Origin: an uncultured Campylobacter sp.
GTDB taxonomy: Bacteria > Campylobacterota > Campylobacteria > Campylobacterales > Campylobacteraceae
NCBI RefSeq assembly: GCF_937997405.1
Contig: NZ_CALKTL010000028.1
Coordinates: 1-21,519 of the forward strand
Length of the DNA: 21,519 nucleotides
Direction of reading: 5' to 3'
Of this stretch, positions 15,518-21,519 are shown in pieces. Within the stretch, counting starts at the first letter, position 1; each line of letters opens with the position of its first letter. Position numbers and translations under genes: made by a program. The notes below the pieces were generated by a model that saw only the letters and a program-made list of their open reading frames with translations, did not search any database and was not told where the DNA came from.

Positions 15518-16129
15518 ATGCAAGCAGTAAAGATATTAAAAACATTGTGGAAAGTTATCAAGATCGTCATACTCGCAGCATTGATATTACCGTTTGCGGC
15601 ATTGATATTGTTTGTTTTATTTATAGCTTTTCTATTTTCACCCCTTAATACGGGGTTTTCGTATATAGAAAATCAAGATTTGATTAAATTTAAATCTTTA
15701 ACAAATGCGAATGGAGAAACTTTATTAATTTATCGTAAAAAAAGACCTTCCTTATCATGCAGCGAAAAAATACAGACTTGCATCTGTTACACGCATTTTA
15801 TAAAGGCGGATAAGCCTTTTATCGCAACACAACAAGAAATGCTACAAAAGGGCTATGAGCTTGTTTCCAAGTCCGATTGCATAGCTGAAACTACAAATTC
15901 GCACGAATTTAAAATATCCTGGGCGATGCCGTCATATCATTATGCAGGTGATAAGGAATATCTGATCTATGGCTCGATCGAAAATTTAAACCTAACGGCG
16001 CTAATTAACGATAAAAGGCGAATATGGCACAAAAAAGAACACAAATGGGGACAGCCGGACGATTATGATCACGAGGTTATTTTTTATCCGGAACTTAATA
16101 TAGTTCAAATAAATAAAATGGGGTATTAA
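15518..16129 (+). CDS. Single-span membrane protein with a cysteine-containing outer domain, unknown
   Basis: A 203-residue protein with a basic N-terminus (KILKTLWKVIK), a long hydrophobic segment at about 15-41, and a soluble domain of about 160 residues that should face the periplasm. The domain has four cysteines (81, 88, 90, 121), with a CxxxxxxCxC cluster, and is rich in Tyr, Lys and His. I do not recognise the family. A strong AGAGGAGG lies upstream of the ATG at a slightly long spacing. It is clearly A/T-richer than the flanking PfpI-like and ung genes, and next to a pseudogene, suggesting acquired DNA. It could equally be a fast-evolving Campylobacter orphan. Confidence 0.7.
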   Translation: MQAVKILKTLWKVIKIVILAALILPFAALILFVLFIAFLFSPLNTGFSYIENQDLIKFKSLTNANGETLLIYRKKRPSLSCSEKIQTCICYTHFIKADKPFIATQQEMLQKGYELVSKSDCIAETTNSHEFKISWAMPSYHYAGDKEYLIYGSIENLNLTALINDKRRIWHKKEHKWGQPDDYDHEVIFYPELNIVQINKMGY

Positions 16130-16309
16130 TAGTGTGCGCTAAATTTACTTACGACCGATTTAATATAACGTTGCGAACTAAATTTAAAAGCCTTTAGGAT
16201 AAAATTTAAAGATTTGAAAGATTGGACTTTAGTCTTACGGACGTTTATCGAAGTATATAAAATAACGATATAATGGGTTTTACATAAAATAGGAGATCAC
16301 AAAGACAGA

Positions 16310-16526
16310 ATGAAACCGGCTCAAATTTTATCGCTGCTTTCGCATATATCTTTCGTAGCGGTGATCATTTATAGGTTAAATTCAGAGATAATAACCCGTG
16401 AGAGTTCGCAATAGCGCTTTTTGCCTACGCGATTTTGTTTGCTTTTTACCCGTAGAGCTTGCTTAACGATGATAAAAAACGATCGTCCTGCTGCTGTTTA
16501 TGGCGCTTTTGATCGTGATTGTGTAG
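16310..16526 (+). pseudogene. Decayed small integral membrane protein gene
   Basis: Three frames join into one plausible small membrane protein. The ATG at 16310 opens MKPAQILSLLSHISFVAVII and ends at a TAG (16412). A shifted frame from 16411 reads IALFAYAILFAFYP, TAG, SLLNDDKK. After a run of six A (16474-16479) the frame shifts again to TIVLLLFMALLIVIV and TAG at 16524. The composite has three hydrophobic segments and about 70 residues. An AGGAG lies 14 bases upstream of the ATG. Two frame changes and internal stops make expression of a full product unlikely. Sequence up to 16619 continues the last frame with low-complexity arginine-rich codons, probably not original coding. I do not know the family. 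Confidence 0.55.
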
Positions 16527-16669
16527 CGGCGCCTGCAAATCGGCGGGATCGGTTGGCGGCGAGAGAGCGCGGGCGATCTGCCTTTGATTGCAGCGGCGCG
16601 CGCGCGAGACTATTTTTAAAATTTATTGTAAAATTAGAGCGTTAATTTATTAAAATTTAAAGGGCTAGT

Positions 16670-17365
16670 ATGCAGATAAACTTAGACGACGTGAGGATCG
16701 AAAACGGCTGGAAAGAGGCGCTTAGGGAGGAATTTCTAAGCGAGTATTTTGCGAAGATCAAAGAAAACCTGCTCGCCGCAAAGGCGCGCGAGATCGTCTA
16801 TCCGCCGGGAAATTTGATCTTTAATGCCTTCAATCTAACTCCGTTTGAGCGGGTGCGCGCGGTGATTTTGGGGCAGGATCCCTACCACGGCGCGCATCAG
16901 GCGATGGGGCTTAGCTTTTCGGTGCCGCACGGCGTGCGAATTCCGCCCAGCCTCGTAAATATCTACAAAGAGATTAAGAGCGATCTGGGTATCAGCGAGC
17001 CTGCTAGCGGCGATCTGAGCTACTGGGCAAAGCAGGGCGTGCTGCTTCTTAATGCGAGCCTTAGCGTGGGCGCGAACCGCGCGAACTCGCACAGCGGCTT
17101 CGGCTGGCAAATTTTCACCGACGCCGTGATTAAAATTTTAAGCGCGAGGCGGCAAAATTTGGTCTTTATGCTGTGGGGAAATTTTGCCAAAGCAAAATCG
17201 GCGCTGATCGATGCGCAGAAGCATCTCATTTTAACCGCTGCGCATCCTAGCCCGCTTGCAGGAGGGGCGTTTTTCGGCTGCAGGCATTTTAGCAGATGCA
17301 ACGAATATCTGCGCGCGCACGGTCTGGGAGAGATCGATTGGGATCTAAATCACGGCGCAGATTAA
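16670..17365 (+). CDS. ung: Uracil-DNA glycosylase, family 1
   Basis: Removes uracil from DNA to begin base-excision repair. The 231-residue protein has every family-1 motif: the water-activating loop GQDPYH with Asp70, LSFSVPHGVRIPPSL, the uracil-binding block GVLLLNASLSV with Asn128, and the DNA-intercalating loop HPSPLAGG at 192-199 (His192, Leu196). LWGNFAKAK and GCRHFSRCNEYL complete the set, and the length is normal. The ATG has AAAGGG six bases upstream. It stands alone between the decayed membrane gene and the binding-protein genes. In a ThyX organism, where dUTP pools may vary, Ung has an evident role, but that link is inference. Confidence 0.97.
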   Translation: MQINLDDVRIENGWKEALREEFLSEYFAKIKENLLAAKAREIVYPPGNLIFNAFNLTPFERVRAVILGQDPYHGAHQAMGLSFSVPHGVRIPPSLVNIYKEIKSDLGISEPASGDLSYWAKQGVLLLNASLSVGANRANSHSGFGWQIFTDAVIKILSARRQNLVFMLWGNFAKAKSALIDAQKHLILTAAHPSPLAGGAFFGCRHFSRCNEYLRAHGLGEIDWDLNHGAD

Positions 17366-17435
17366 ATGTATTTTAAATGAAATTTGCGTAAAATGCGCCG
17401 CAAAATTTCAAAGGTAAAGAAATTTTAAAAAAATA

Positions 17436-17462
17436 TTGAAAGGAGAAGTGAGCGAATAATAT
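17436..17462 (+). promoter_or_regulatory. Possible promoter of the first solute-binding protein gene
   Basis: TTGAAA (17436-17441) and TAATAT (17457-17462) are 15 bases apart. Transcription from about 17469 would give a leader near 68 bases with CGGC...GCCG and ACGC-AGAT-GCGT stems. I cannot match this leader to a known riboswitch. Confidence 0.35.
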
Positions 17463-17537
17463 ACGACCGGCTTAAGAGGGCTTGCCGAAGCGACGCAGAT
17501 GCGTGGCTAGGCTAATCATTGTAATTAAAGGAACGAT

Positions 17538-18344
17538 ATGAAAAAGATAATTTTGGGAATTTTATTGCTATTTACAAGTAGTGTAGTGGCAAATACCCTA
17601 TCTGAGATTAGGCAATCGGGCAGTGTGCGCGTAGGCGTATTTGAGGCGCAACCACCTTTTAGTAAATTTGAAGACGGCAAATTCCAAGGATTTGAGGTTA
17701 CTCTAGCCGAGGCGTTATCAAAAGATATATTTGGCGGCAAAGCGGGCAAGGTGGAATTCGTGCCCGTAAAGGCTAGCGAGCGTTTAAAAGCGTTGGAAGA
17801 GAATAAAGTAGATATGGTGCTTGCGACCTTTACGATCACAAATGAGCGTAAGCAGGTGGTCGATTTTACGACGCCGTATTTCGCAGTAAATATCGGCGTG
17901 CTAACCCGCAAGGGAGATAAGATCAAAACTATGTCTGATTTACACGGTAAGCCGATCATTGCAGAAAGCGGTACGACTAGCGAGGCATATTTTAAAAAAG
18001 AAGGTTTTGAAATCATAAATTGTGCTACTGCACACGAATGCTATAAAATTCTAAAAGAGGGCAAGGGTGCGGGCTTTGCACACGATAATTTGTTGGTTCT
18101 TGCTTATGCGGTCGTAGATAGCGATACTGAAGTAAATATTAAGAATTTAGGCGTTTCGGATTTCTTGGGCATTGCGGTTTCTAAGGGCAATAAGGATCTG
18201 CTCGAGTTCTTAAACGGCGAGTTAATTAAGCTTAGCAAAGATGGCTTTATGAAAAAGACCTATGATGAGGTGATCGAGCCGTATTATAAGGGCACTGCGG
18301 AGAAAAAATATTTCTTACTGGATGATCTTTATAGCCTATTTTAG
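17538..18344 (+). CDS. Periplasmic solute-binding protein, family 3, copy 1
   Basis: Amino-acid-type (SBP_bac_3) binding protein exported to the periplasm, where such proteins capture a ligand for an ABC importer. It has 268 residues. A signal peptide ends near SSVVA-N (18/19). Then come VRVGVFEAQPPF, FQGFEVTLAEAL, and ATFTITNERKQVVDFTTPYF, in which the Arg after TITNE is the usual ligand-carboxylate contact. A cysteine pair (162, 168) lies in INCATAHECYK. The C-terminus, KGTAEKKYFLLDDLYSLF, runs beyond the usual end of the family. AAAGGA precedes the ATG. It is clearly related to, but more diverged from, the two copies downstream. No permease or ATPase gene is adjacent; the ligand is unknown. 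Confidence 0.92.
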   Translation: MKKIILGILLLFTSSVVANTLSEIRQSGSVRVGVFEAQPPFSKFEDGKFQGFEVTLAEALSKDIFGGKAGKVEFVPVKASERLKALEENKVDMVLATFTITNERKQVVDFTTPYFAVNIGVLTRKGDKIKTMSDLHGKPIIAESGTTSEAYFKKEGFEIINCATAHECYKILKEGKGAGFAHDNLLVLAYAVVDSDTEVNIKNLGVSDFLGIAVSKGNKDLLEFLNGELIKLSKDGFMKKTYDEVIEPYYKGTAEKKYFLLDDLYSLF

Positions 18345-18782
18345 GCGGTCGTAGCGGTACAGCTCGCCTGAATTTGCTTACAGTAAGCATAGCTGTGTGC
18401 TCTCGCCAGGTAAAATTTAAAAGGCTCGCATAGCCTTGCTATTTTGTCCGACTTTGCGAGCTTGGTTTAGATTGTAAATTCTACTAACGCGCCGTTGCAG
18501 AATTTATAAAATTCCATAGAATTTCGCAGCGGCATGCTATTTTTGCGGCGCTAATAGACGCGCAGAATTTTATAGCGAAGCGCTAAAATTTAATGAGAGC
18601 AGGCGGAGCTTGGCGCAAGGCAGCAAAATTTAAAAAGCCTCTATCATTATGCTTAGAAATTTTAGTTGCGAAATTTTATCGCTAAGCTCGCAATTTAGGG
18701 AATAGTTTCGGTTCTAGTAAAATGAAATTTTAAGAAAATTTACATTACAATTACGAAAAATTTAAAATTCAAGGAGGAAATT
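18345..18782. other. Non-coding stretch between binding-protein copies 1 and 2
   Basis: No frame with a ribosome binding site and protein-like content was seen on either strand. The stretch has several A/T-rich words and an imperfect dyad near 18490-18533 (GCCGTTGCAGAATTT against AATTTCGCAGCGGC). TACAAT at 18746-18751 could be the -10 box for copy 2, followed by a strong AAGGAGG. Copies 2 and 3 thus probably form their own transcription unit. Confidence 0.4.
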
Positions 18783-19589
18783 ATGAAAAAGTCATTTTTT
18801 CTTATTCTATTGTCGGCGATCTTTGTTTTTGCGAATTCCTTAAGCGAAATCAAGCAAAGCAAGGTTATCAGAGTAGGCGTTTATGAAAACGAGCCGCCTT
18901 TTAGCAAGTCAAGCGAGAAAGGCTTTGAAGGCTTCGAAGTCGAGCTTGCCAACGCGCTAGCCGGTAAAATTTTCGGTAACAGCGGCGGTCGTATCGAGCT
19001 CATACCGGTAACGAACGAAGTGCGCTTTCCGATGCTGCAAAACAATCAGGCAGATATGATAATTGCGGCTGCAAGTATCACCGAAGAGCGTAAAGGTAGC
19101 GTTGATTTTTCGATGCCGTATTTTACGGTAAATTTGGGAATTTTAACGAAAAAAGACTCAAATATTCATAAAATAGGCGATCTGATGGGCAAAAAGATCG
19201 GCGTCATCCGCAAGACTACCGGCGAGGCATATATCAAAAAGGACGGCGGTTATAATGTTTCCTACTGCAACGATTCGGTTGATTGCTACAGGAGATTAAA
19301 AAGTGGCGAGATCGACGGGTATTGCAACAACAACCTTTTTGTAATGGTCTATCCGATCGTTGATCCCGCAGTCGAGGTCAATATAAAAAATTTAGGCGAT
19401 AATGTATTCTTGGGCGTCGCGGTGCAAAAGGGTAACGCGGAGCTGCTAGAAGCGATCAATAAAGGCTTGATTGCGCTTAGCAAAGAGGGCTTTTTCAAAA
19501 AGGCTTACGAGGACACTTTCGAATCCTTTTATAAAGGCACCGTCGATAAAAAATATTTCTTACTCGACGATCTTTACAGCTTTTTTTAA
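18783..19589 (+). CDS. Periplasmic solute-binding protein, family 3, copy 2
   Basis: Second 268-residue paralogue. It has the signal peptide MKKSFFLILLSAIFVFA-NS, IRVGVYENEPPF, GFEGFEVELANALAG, AAASITEERKGSVDFSMPYF, and VIRKTTGEAY in the second lobe. The cysteine pair again falls at 162 and 168 (YCNDSVDCY), so a six-residue disulphide loop is likely. It ends KGTVDKKYFLLDDLYSFF. It is much closer to copy 3 than to copy 1, with long identical stretches such as GGRIELIPV and RFPMLQNNQAD against RFPSIQNNQAD. An AAGGAGG site precedes the ATG. Copy 3 starts 17 bases after the stop, so the two are cotranscribed. The binding-site change ATFT to AAAS relative to copy 1 may alter the ligand. Confidence 0.92.
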   Translation: MKKSFFLILLSAIFVFANSLSEIKQSKVIRVGVYENEPPFSKSSEKGFEGFEVELANALAGKIFGNSGGRIELIPVTNEVRFPMLQNNQADMIIAAASITEERKGSVDFSMPYFTVNLGILTKKDSNIHKIGDLMGKKIGVIRKTTGEAYIKKDGGYNVSYCNDSVDCYRRLKSGEIDGYCNNNLFVMVYPIVDPAVEVNIKNLGDNVFLGVAVQKGNAELLEAINKGLIALSKEGFFKKAYEDTFESFYKGTVDKKYFLLDDLYSFF

Positions 19590-19606
19590 TAAAAAAGGAA
19601 TTTAAA

Positions 19607-20413
19607 ATGAAAAAATCACTGTTTTTAATTCTTCTATCTTGCATCTTTGCGCTTGCGAATTCTTTAAGTCAAATAAAGCAGAGTAAAGTCATTCGTATCG
19701 CCGTTTATGAAAATGAACCTCCGTTTAGTAGAGTTACGGATAACGGCTTTGAGGGCTTTGACGTAGAGCTTGCTAATGCAATCGGAGGCAAAATTTTAGG
19801 CGATACCGGCGGCAGGATCGAGCTCATACCGGTATCGGCGCAAGCGCGCTTTCCGTCCATTCAAAATAATCAGGCGGATATGCTTATCGCGGCTGCAAGC
19901 GTTACCGAGGAGAGAAAGAAAAATTATGAGTTTTCGATGCCCTATCTTTCGGTAAATTCCGGAGTTTTAACCAGAAAAAGCGACAATATCCAAAAAATGA
20001 GCGATCTGCGAGGTAAGAAAGTAGGCGTCATTCGCGGCTCGACGGGCGAAGCGTTTATGCAAAAGGACGGCGGCTACAATCTAGTGTATTGCAAAAATTC
20101 CTCCGATTGCTACAAGCGGTTAAAGAGCGGCGAGATCGACGGCGCGTGCGACGATAATCTATTTGTGATGGTCTATCCGGTCGCAGATCCTAGCGTCGAG
20201 GTTAATATCAAAAGTCTTGGCGAGAACGTATTTTTAGGCATCGCGATGCAAAAGGGCAACGCAGATCTCGCAGAAGCCGTCAATCAAGCGCTCATCTCGC
20301 TTAGCAAAGAGGGCTTTTTCAAAAAGGCGTATAACGATACTTTCGAGCCTTTCTACAAAGGCACCGTCGATAAAAAATACTTCCTTTTAGACGACATATA
20401 CAGCTTCTTTTAG
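19607..20413 (+). CDS. Periplasmic solute-binding protein, family 3, copy 3
   Basis: Third 268-residue paralogue, with a signal peptide ending near FALA-NS, then IRIAVYENEPPF, GFEGFDVELANAIGG, AAASVTEERKKNYEFSMPYL, and VIRGSTGEAF. Cysteines 162 and 168 are kept (YCKNSSDCY), and the C-terminus is KGTVDKKYFLLDDIYSFF. The LLSC at residues 9-12 looks like a lipobox, but it is too close to the N-terminus and has leucine at -2, so normal export without lipidation is preferred. It follows copy 2 after 17 bases, with AAAAAGGA upstream of the ATG. A perfect hairpin lies 19 bases after the stop. Tandem duplication of copy 2 is the simplest origin. Confidence 0.92.
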   Translation: MKKSLFLILLSCIFALANSLSQIKQSKVIRIAVYENEPPFSRVTDNGFEGFDVELANAIGGKILGDTGGRIELIPVSAQARFPSIQNNQADMLIAAASVTEERKKNYEFSMPYLSVNSGVLTRKSDNIQKMSDLRGKKVGVIRGSTGEAFMQKDGGYNLVYCKNSSDCYKRLKSGEIDGACDDNLFVMVYPVADPSVEVNIKSLGENVFLGIAMQKGNADLAEAVNQALISLSKEGFFKKAYNDTFEPFYKGTVDKKYFLLDDIYSFF

Positions 20414-20431
20414 AATTTTAAATTCAATTGT

Positions 20432-20474
20432 GGATCGGAATTTTGGATGCTTCAGCGATTTAAAATTCCGATCC
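20432..20474 (+). terminator. Perfect 13-pair hairpin after the binding-protein genes
   Basis: GGATCGGAATTTT and AAAATTCCGATCC form a perfect stem around a 17-base loop, 19 bases after the copy 3 stop. There is no run of T after it (ATCGCGTTA follows), so it is not a classic intrinsic terminator. It may protect the 3' end of the operon mRNA or mark a Rho-assisted end. A partial third copy, GATCGGAATTC, follows at about 20510. Confidence 0.45.
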
Positions 20475-21296
20475 ATCGCGTTAAAAGCTCATCGATATCG
20501 ATCGGAATTCAAGCCGCTCGGCGTGATTGAAATTCCGTTTTTGATGCCAGCAGTTCGTCTATGGATTTTAGGGGGGTCTTTTTATTATAAATTTAAATCT
20601 AGATATCATGCCTACGTCGCGGACCGCGCGTATGTTTTTGAAAAAAGGCAAATTAAAATCTTAAATCTGCAAGCTTGCGTGCATTTAAACACCTTATGCT
20701 CGAGGGCTACGCGCTTAAAACCCTCCATTCGCTCTACGGATTTAAATTTTAATCCCGCATAGTATTAAAATTTCGTCTCTAAAATTAGGCGTTTAAATTT
20801 GAAAATTTCGGGCGAAATTTGCGCGTTATAAATTTTAAAATTTCTCTGAAATTGTGAAGAGAAATTCGACCGCTTAAGTCTAAATTTTACTTCGCTCTCA
20901 AAGCAAATTTTTAAAAAGTCCCCTTTAGGCGCAAAACAAAAGGCGCTGATATAACGGCGCACCTCTAAAATCTAGGTAGTGCGCCGCCTTGGAATTTTAA
21001 AGGTAAAATTTCAAAAACAAAATTCCGTCCTAATTCTTGCTGCGCGATTTCTCTGCGTCAAGCTTCGGAATTTAAACGCTCGCTTAATTGCGAAGCGAGC
21101 GCCGCGCCCTGTGCGGAAAGCGGGCTTTTGCAGATGAAATTTAAAAATGTCCTCCACGCAGGAGTTTTTAGCAGGCGTCGTGCGCAAAGGCAGGTAGTGC
21201 CGCTTTTTGTGATCGCGACGGATTGCCGTCAGCGTATCGTAGGTATCGGCTCGCGCAGCTTTTAAATTTCACGGCGCGGACGATCTTAATAAAAAG
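20475..21296. other. Non-coding stretch before the EexN-like gene
   Basis: About 820 bases without a supported gene. A forward frame at 20430-20762 begins inside the hairpin, lacks a ribosome binding site and runs through a six-G tract; a reverse frame at 20765-20962 is mostly A/T-rich low complexity. A reverse frame from about 21274 to 21018 reads smoothly (DTYDTLTAIRRDHKKRHYLPL) but has no start codon or ribosome site and turns into basic low complexity, so it is at best a remnant. Confidence 0.4.
21077..21101 (-). terminator. Strong hairpin, possible terminator for reverse-strand transcription
   Basis: CGCTCGCTT, seven bases, AAGCGAGCG form a perfect nine-pair stem. On the reverse strand it is followed by TTTAAATTCC, giving weak terminator character. 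It lies about 195 bases beyond the end of the EexN-like gene, so the link is uncertain. Confidence 0.35.
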
Positions 21297-21519
21297 CTAT
21301 TCGTATTTGAGCGCGTTAGGGTCGGATTTTCCTTCCCACGTATTTGTGCCGGCTTCTGTAACAAATTTGGCATTAGAACAGTCTTCTTGCTCATTTTTAC
21401 TCATTCTTTCTTTTTTTGCACATTCTTGAGCTTTAATTTTAGCTTCTTCGACATGTTGTTTGTAATAATCCCTTGTTTTTGGCTTTTCCTCACAACCTGT
21501 TAGAAAAATAAAAACACCT
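21297..21519 (-). CDS. EexN-like lipoprotein, C-terminal part
   Basis: The last 74 codons of a small lipoprotein whose start lies beyond the right edge. The visible part opens with the end of a signal peptide, VFIFLTGC, whose LTGC lipobox marks the lipidated cysteine. EEKPKTRDYYKQHVEEAKIKAQEC follows, matching the EexN pattern of Tyr-Tyr-Lys, His, Glu-Glu-Ala-Lys and then Cys. After that come KNEQEDCSNAK, and a tail ending GKSDPNALKYE. EexN proteins were first described as entry-exclusion lipoproteins of IncN-type conjugation systems, and relatives are common in Campylobacter chromosomes, where the role is not settled. The asparagine/cysteine block matches the family; the tail is longer than in short members. 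Confidence 0.8.
   Translation of the reverse strand, partial: GVFIFLTGCEEKPKTRDYYKQHVEEAKIKAQECAKKERMSKNEQEDCSNAKFVTEAGTNTWEGKSDPNALKYE

Noticed and set aside
19625..19645. LLSC in the signal peptide of binding protein copy 3 as a lipobox
   Set aside because: The cysteine is at residue 12 with leucine at -2. The paralogue has alanine-isoleucine there, and all copies have a normal cleavage region near residue 18.
20430..20762. Forward frame of 110 codons crossing a six-G tract, a possible phase-variable gene
   Set aside because: It starts inside the perfect hairpin, has no ribosome binding site, and six G is short for the switching tracts of Campylobacter.
21018..21274. Smooth reverse frame DTYDTLTAIRRDHKK...
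   Set aside because: It has no start codon or ribosome site, contains a strong hairpin, and turns into basic low complexity. It may be a remnant but cannot be supported as a gene.

Overview
The window looks like chromosome of a comparatively GC-rich Campylobacter, of the type found in oral species such as C. gracilis, C. rectus or C. showae. Three things point there. The gene order mraY (reverse) / gpmI / fabG / acpP / fabF / accA matches what I recall of the C. jejuni Cj0433c-Cj0443 neighbourhood. Intergenic DNA is full of AAATTTTAAAATT-type words. Start sites carry AAGGA-type ribosome binding sites. The genus call rests on recall and pattern, not on a search. No rRNA, tRNA, CRISPR array or replication origin was seen.

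Bases 1-6623 are core genome. The 5' end of mraY (peptidoglycan lipid I synthesis) leaves the window on the left. Divergent from it run gpmI (glycolysis), the fatty-acid genes fabG, acpP, fabF and accA, and rho, which ends in a perfect hairpin overlapping its own stop codon. Bases 6624-8784 are an accessory patch: a decayed reading frame, a 774-bp IS1595-type insertion sequence whose transposase has an in-frame amber stop, and a small cysteine-rich lipoprotein gene.

Bases 8785-12324 hold two paralogous sodium-coupled NSS-family transporters on the reverse strand. About 850 bp of non-coding DNA separates them and contains degenerate ~210-bp direct repeats. Bases 12446-15435 carry an RdxA-like nitroreductase, thyX, an unrecognised 248-residue protein and a DJ-1/PfpI-family protein resembling isonitrile hydratases. 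Bases 15518-17365 hold an orphan membrane-anchored protein, a small broken membrane-protein gene and ung.

Bases 17538-20413 encode three paralogous periplasmic solute-binding proteins, each exactly 268 residues. They share a cysteine pair at the same positions and a near-identical C-terminal tail, and no permease or ATPase gene lies beside them. The last 1.1 kb has strong hairpins but no convincing gene until an EexN-like (entry-exclusion) lipoprotein, which runs off the right edge on the reverse strand. I see no clearly new defence or mobile system. The most unusual items are the triplet of binding proteins without a transporter, the repeats between the NSS genes, and the small decayed loci.
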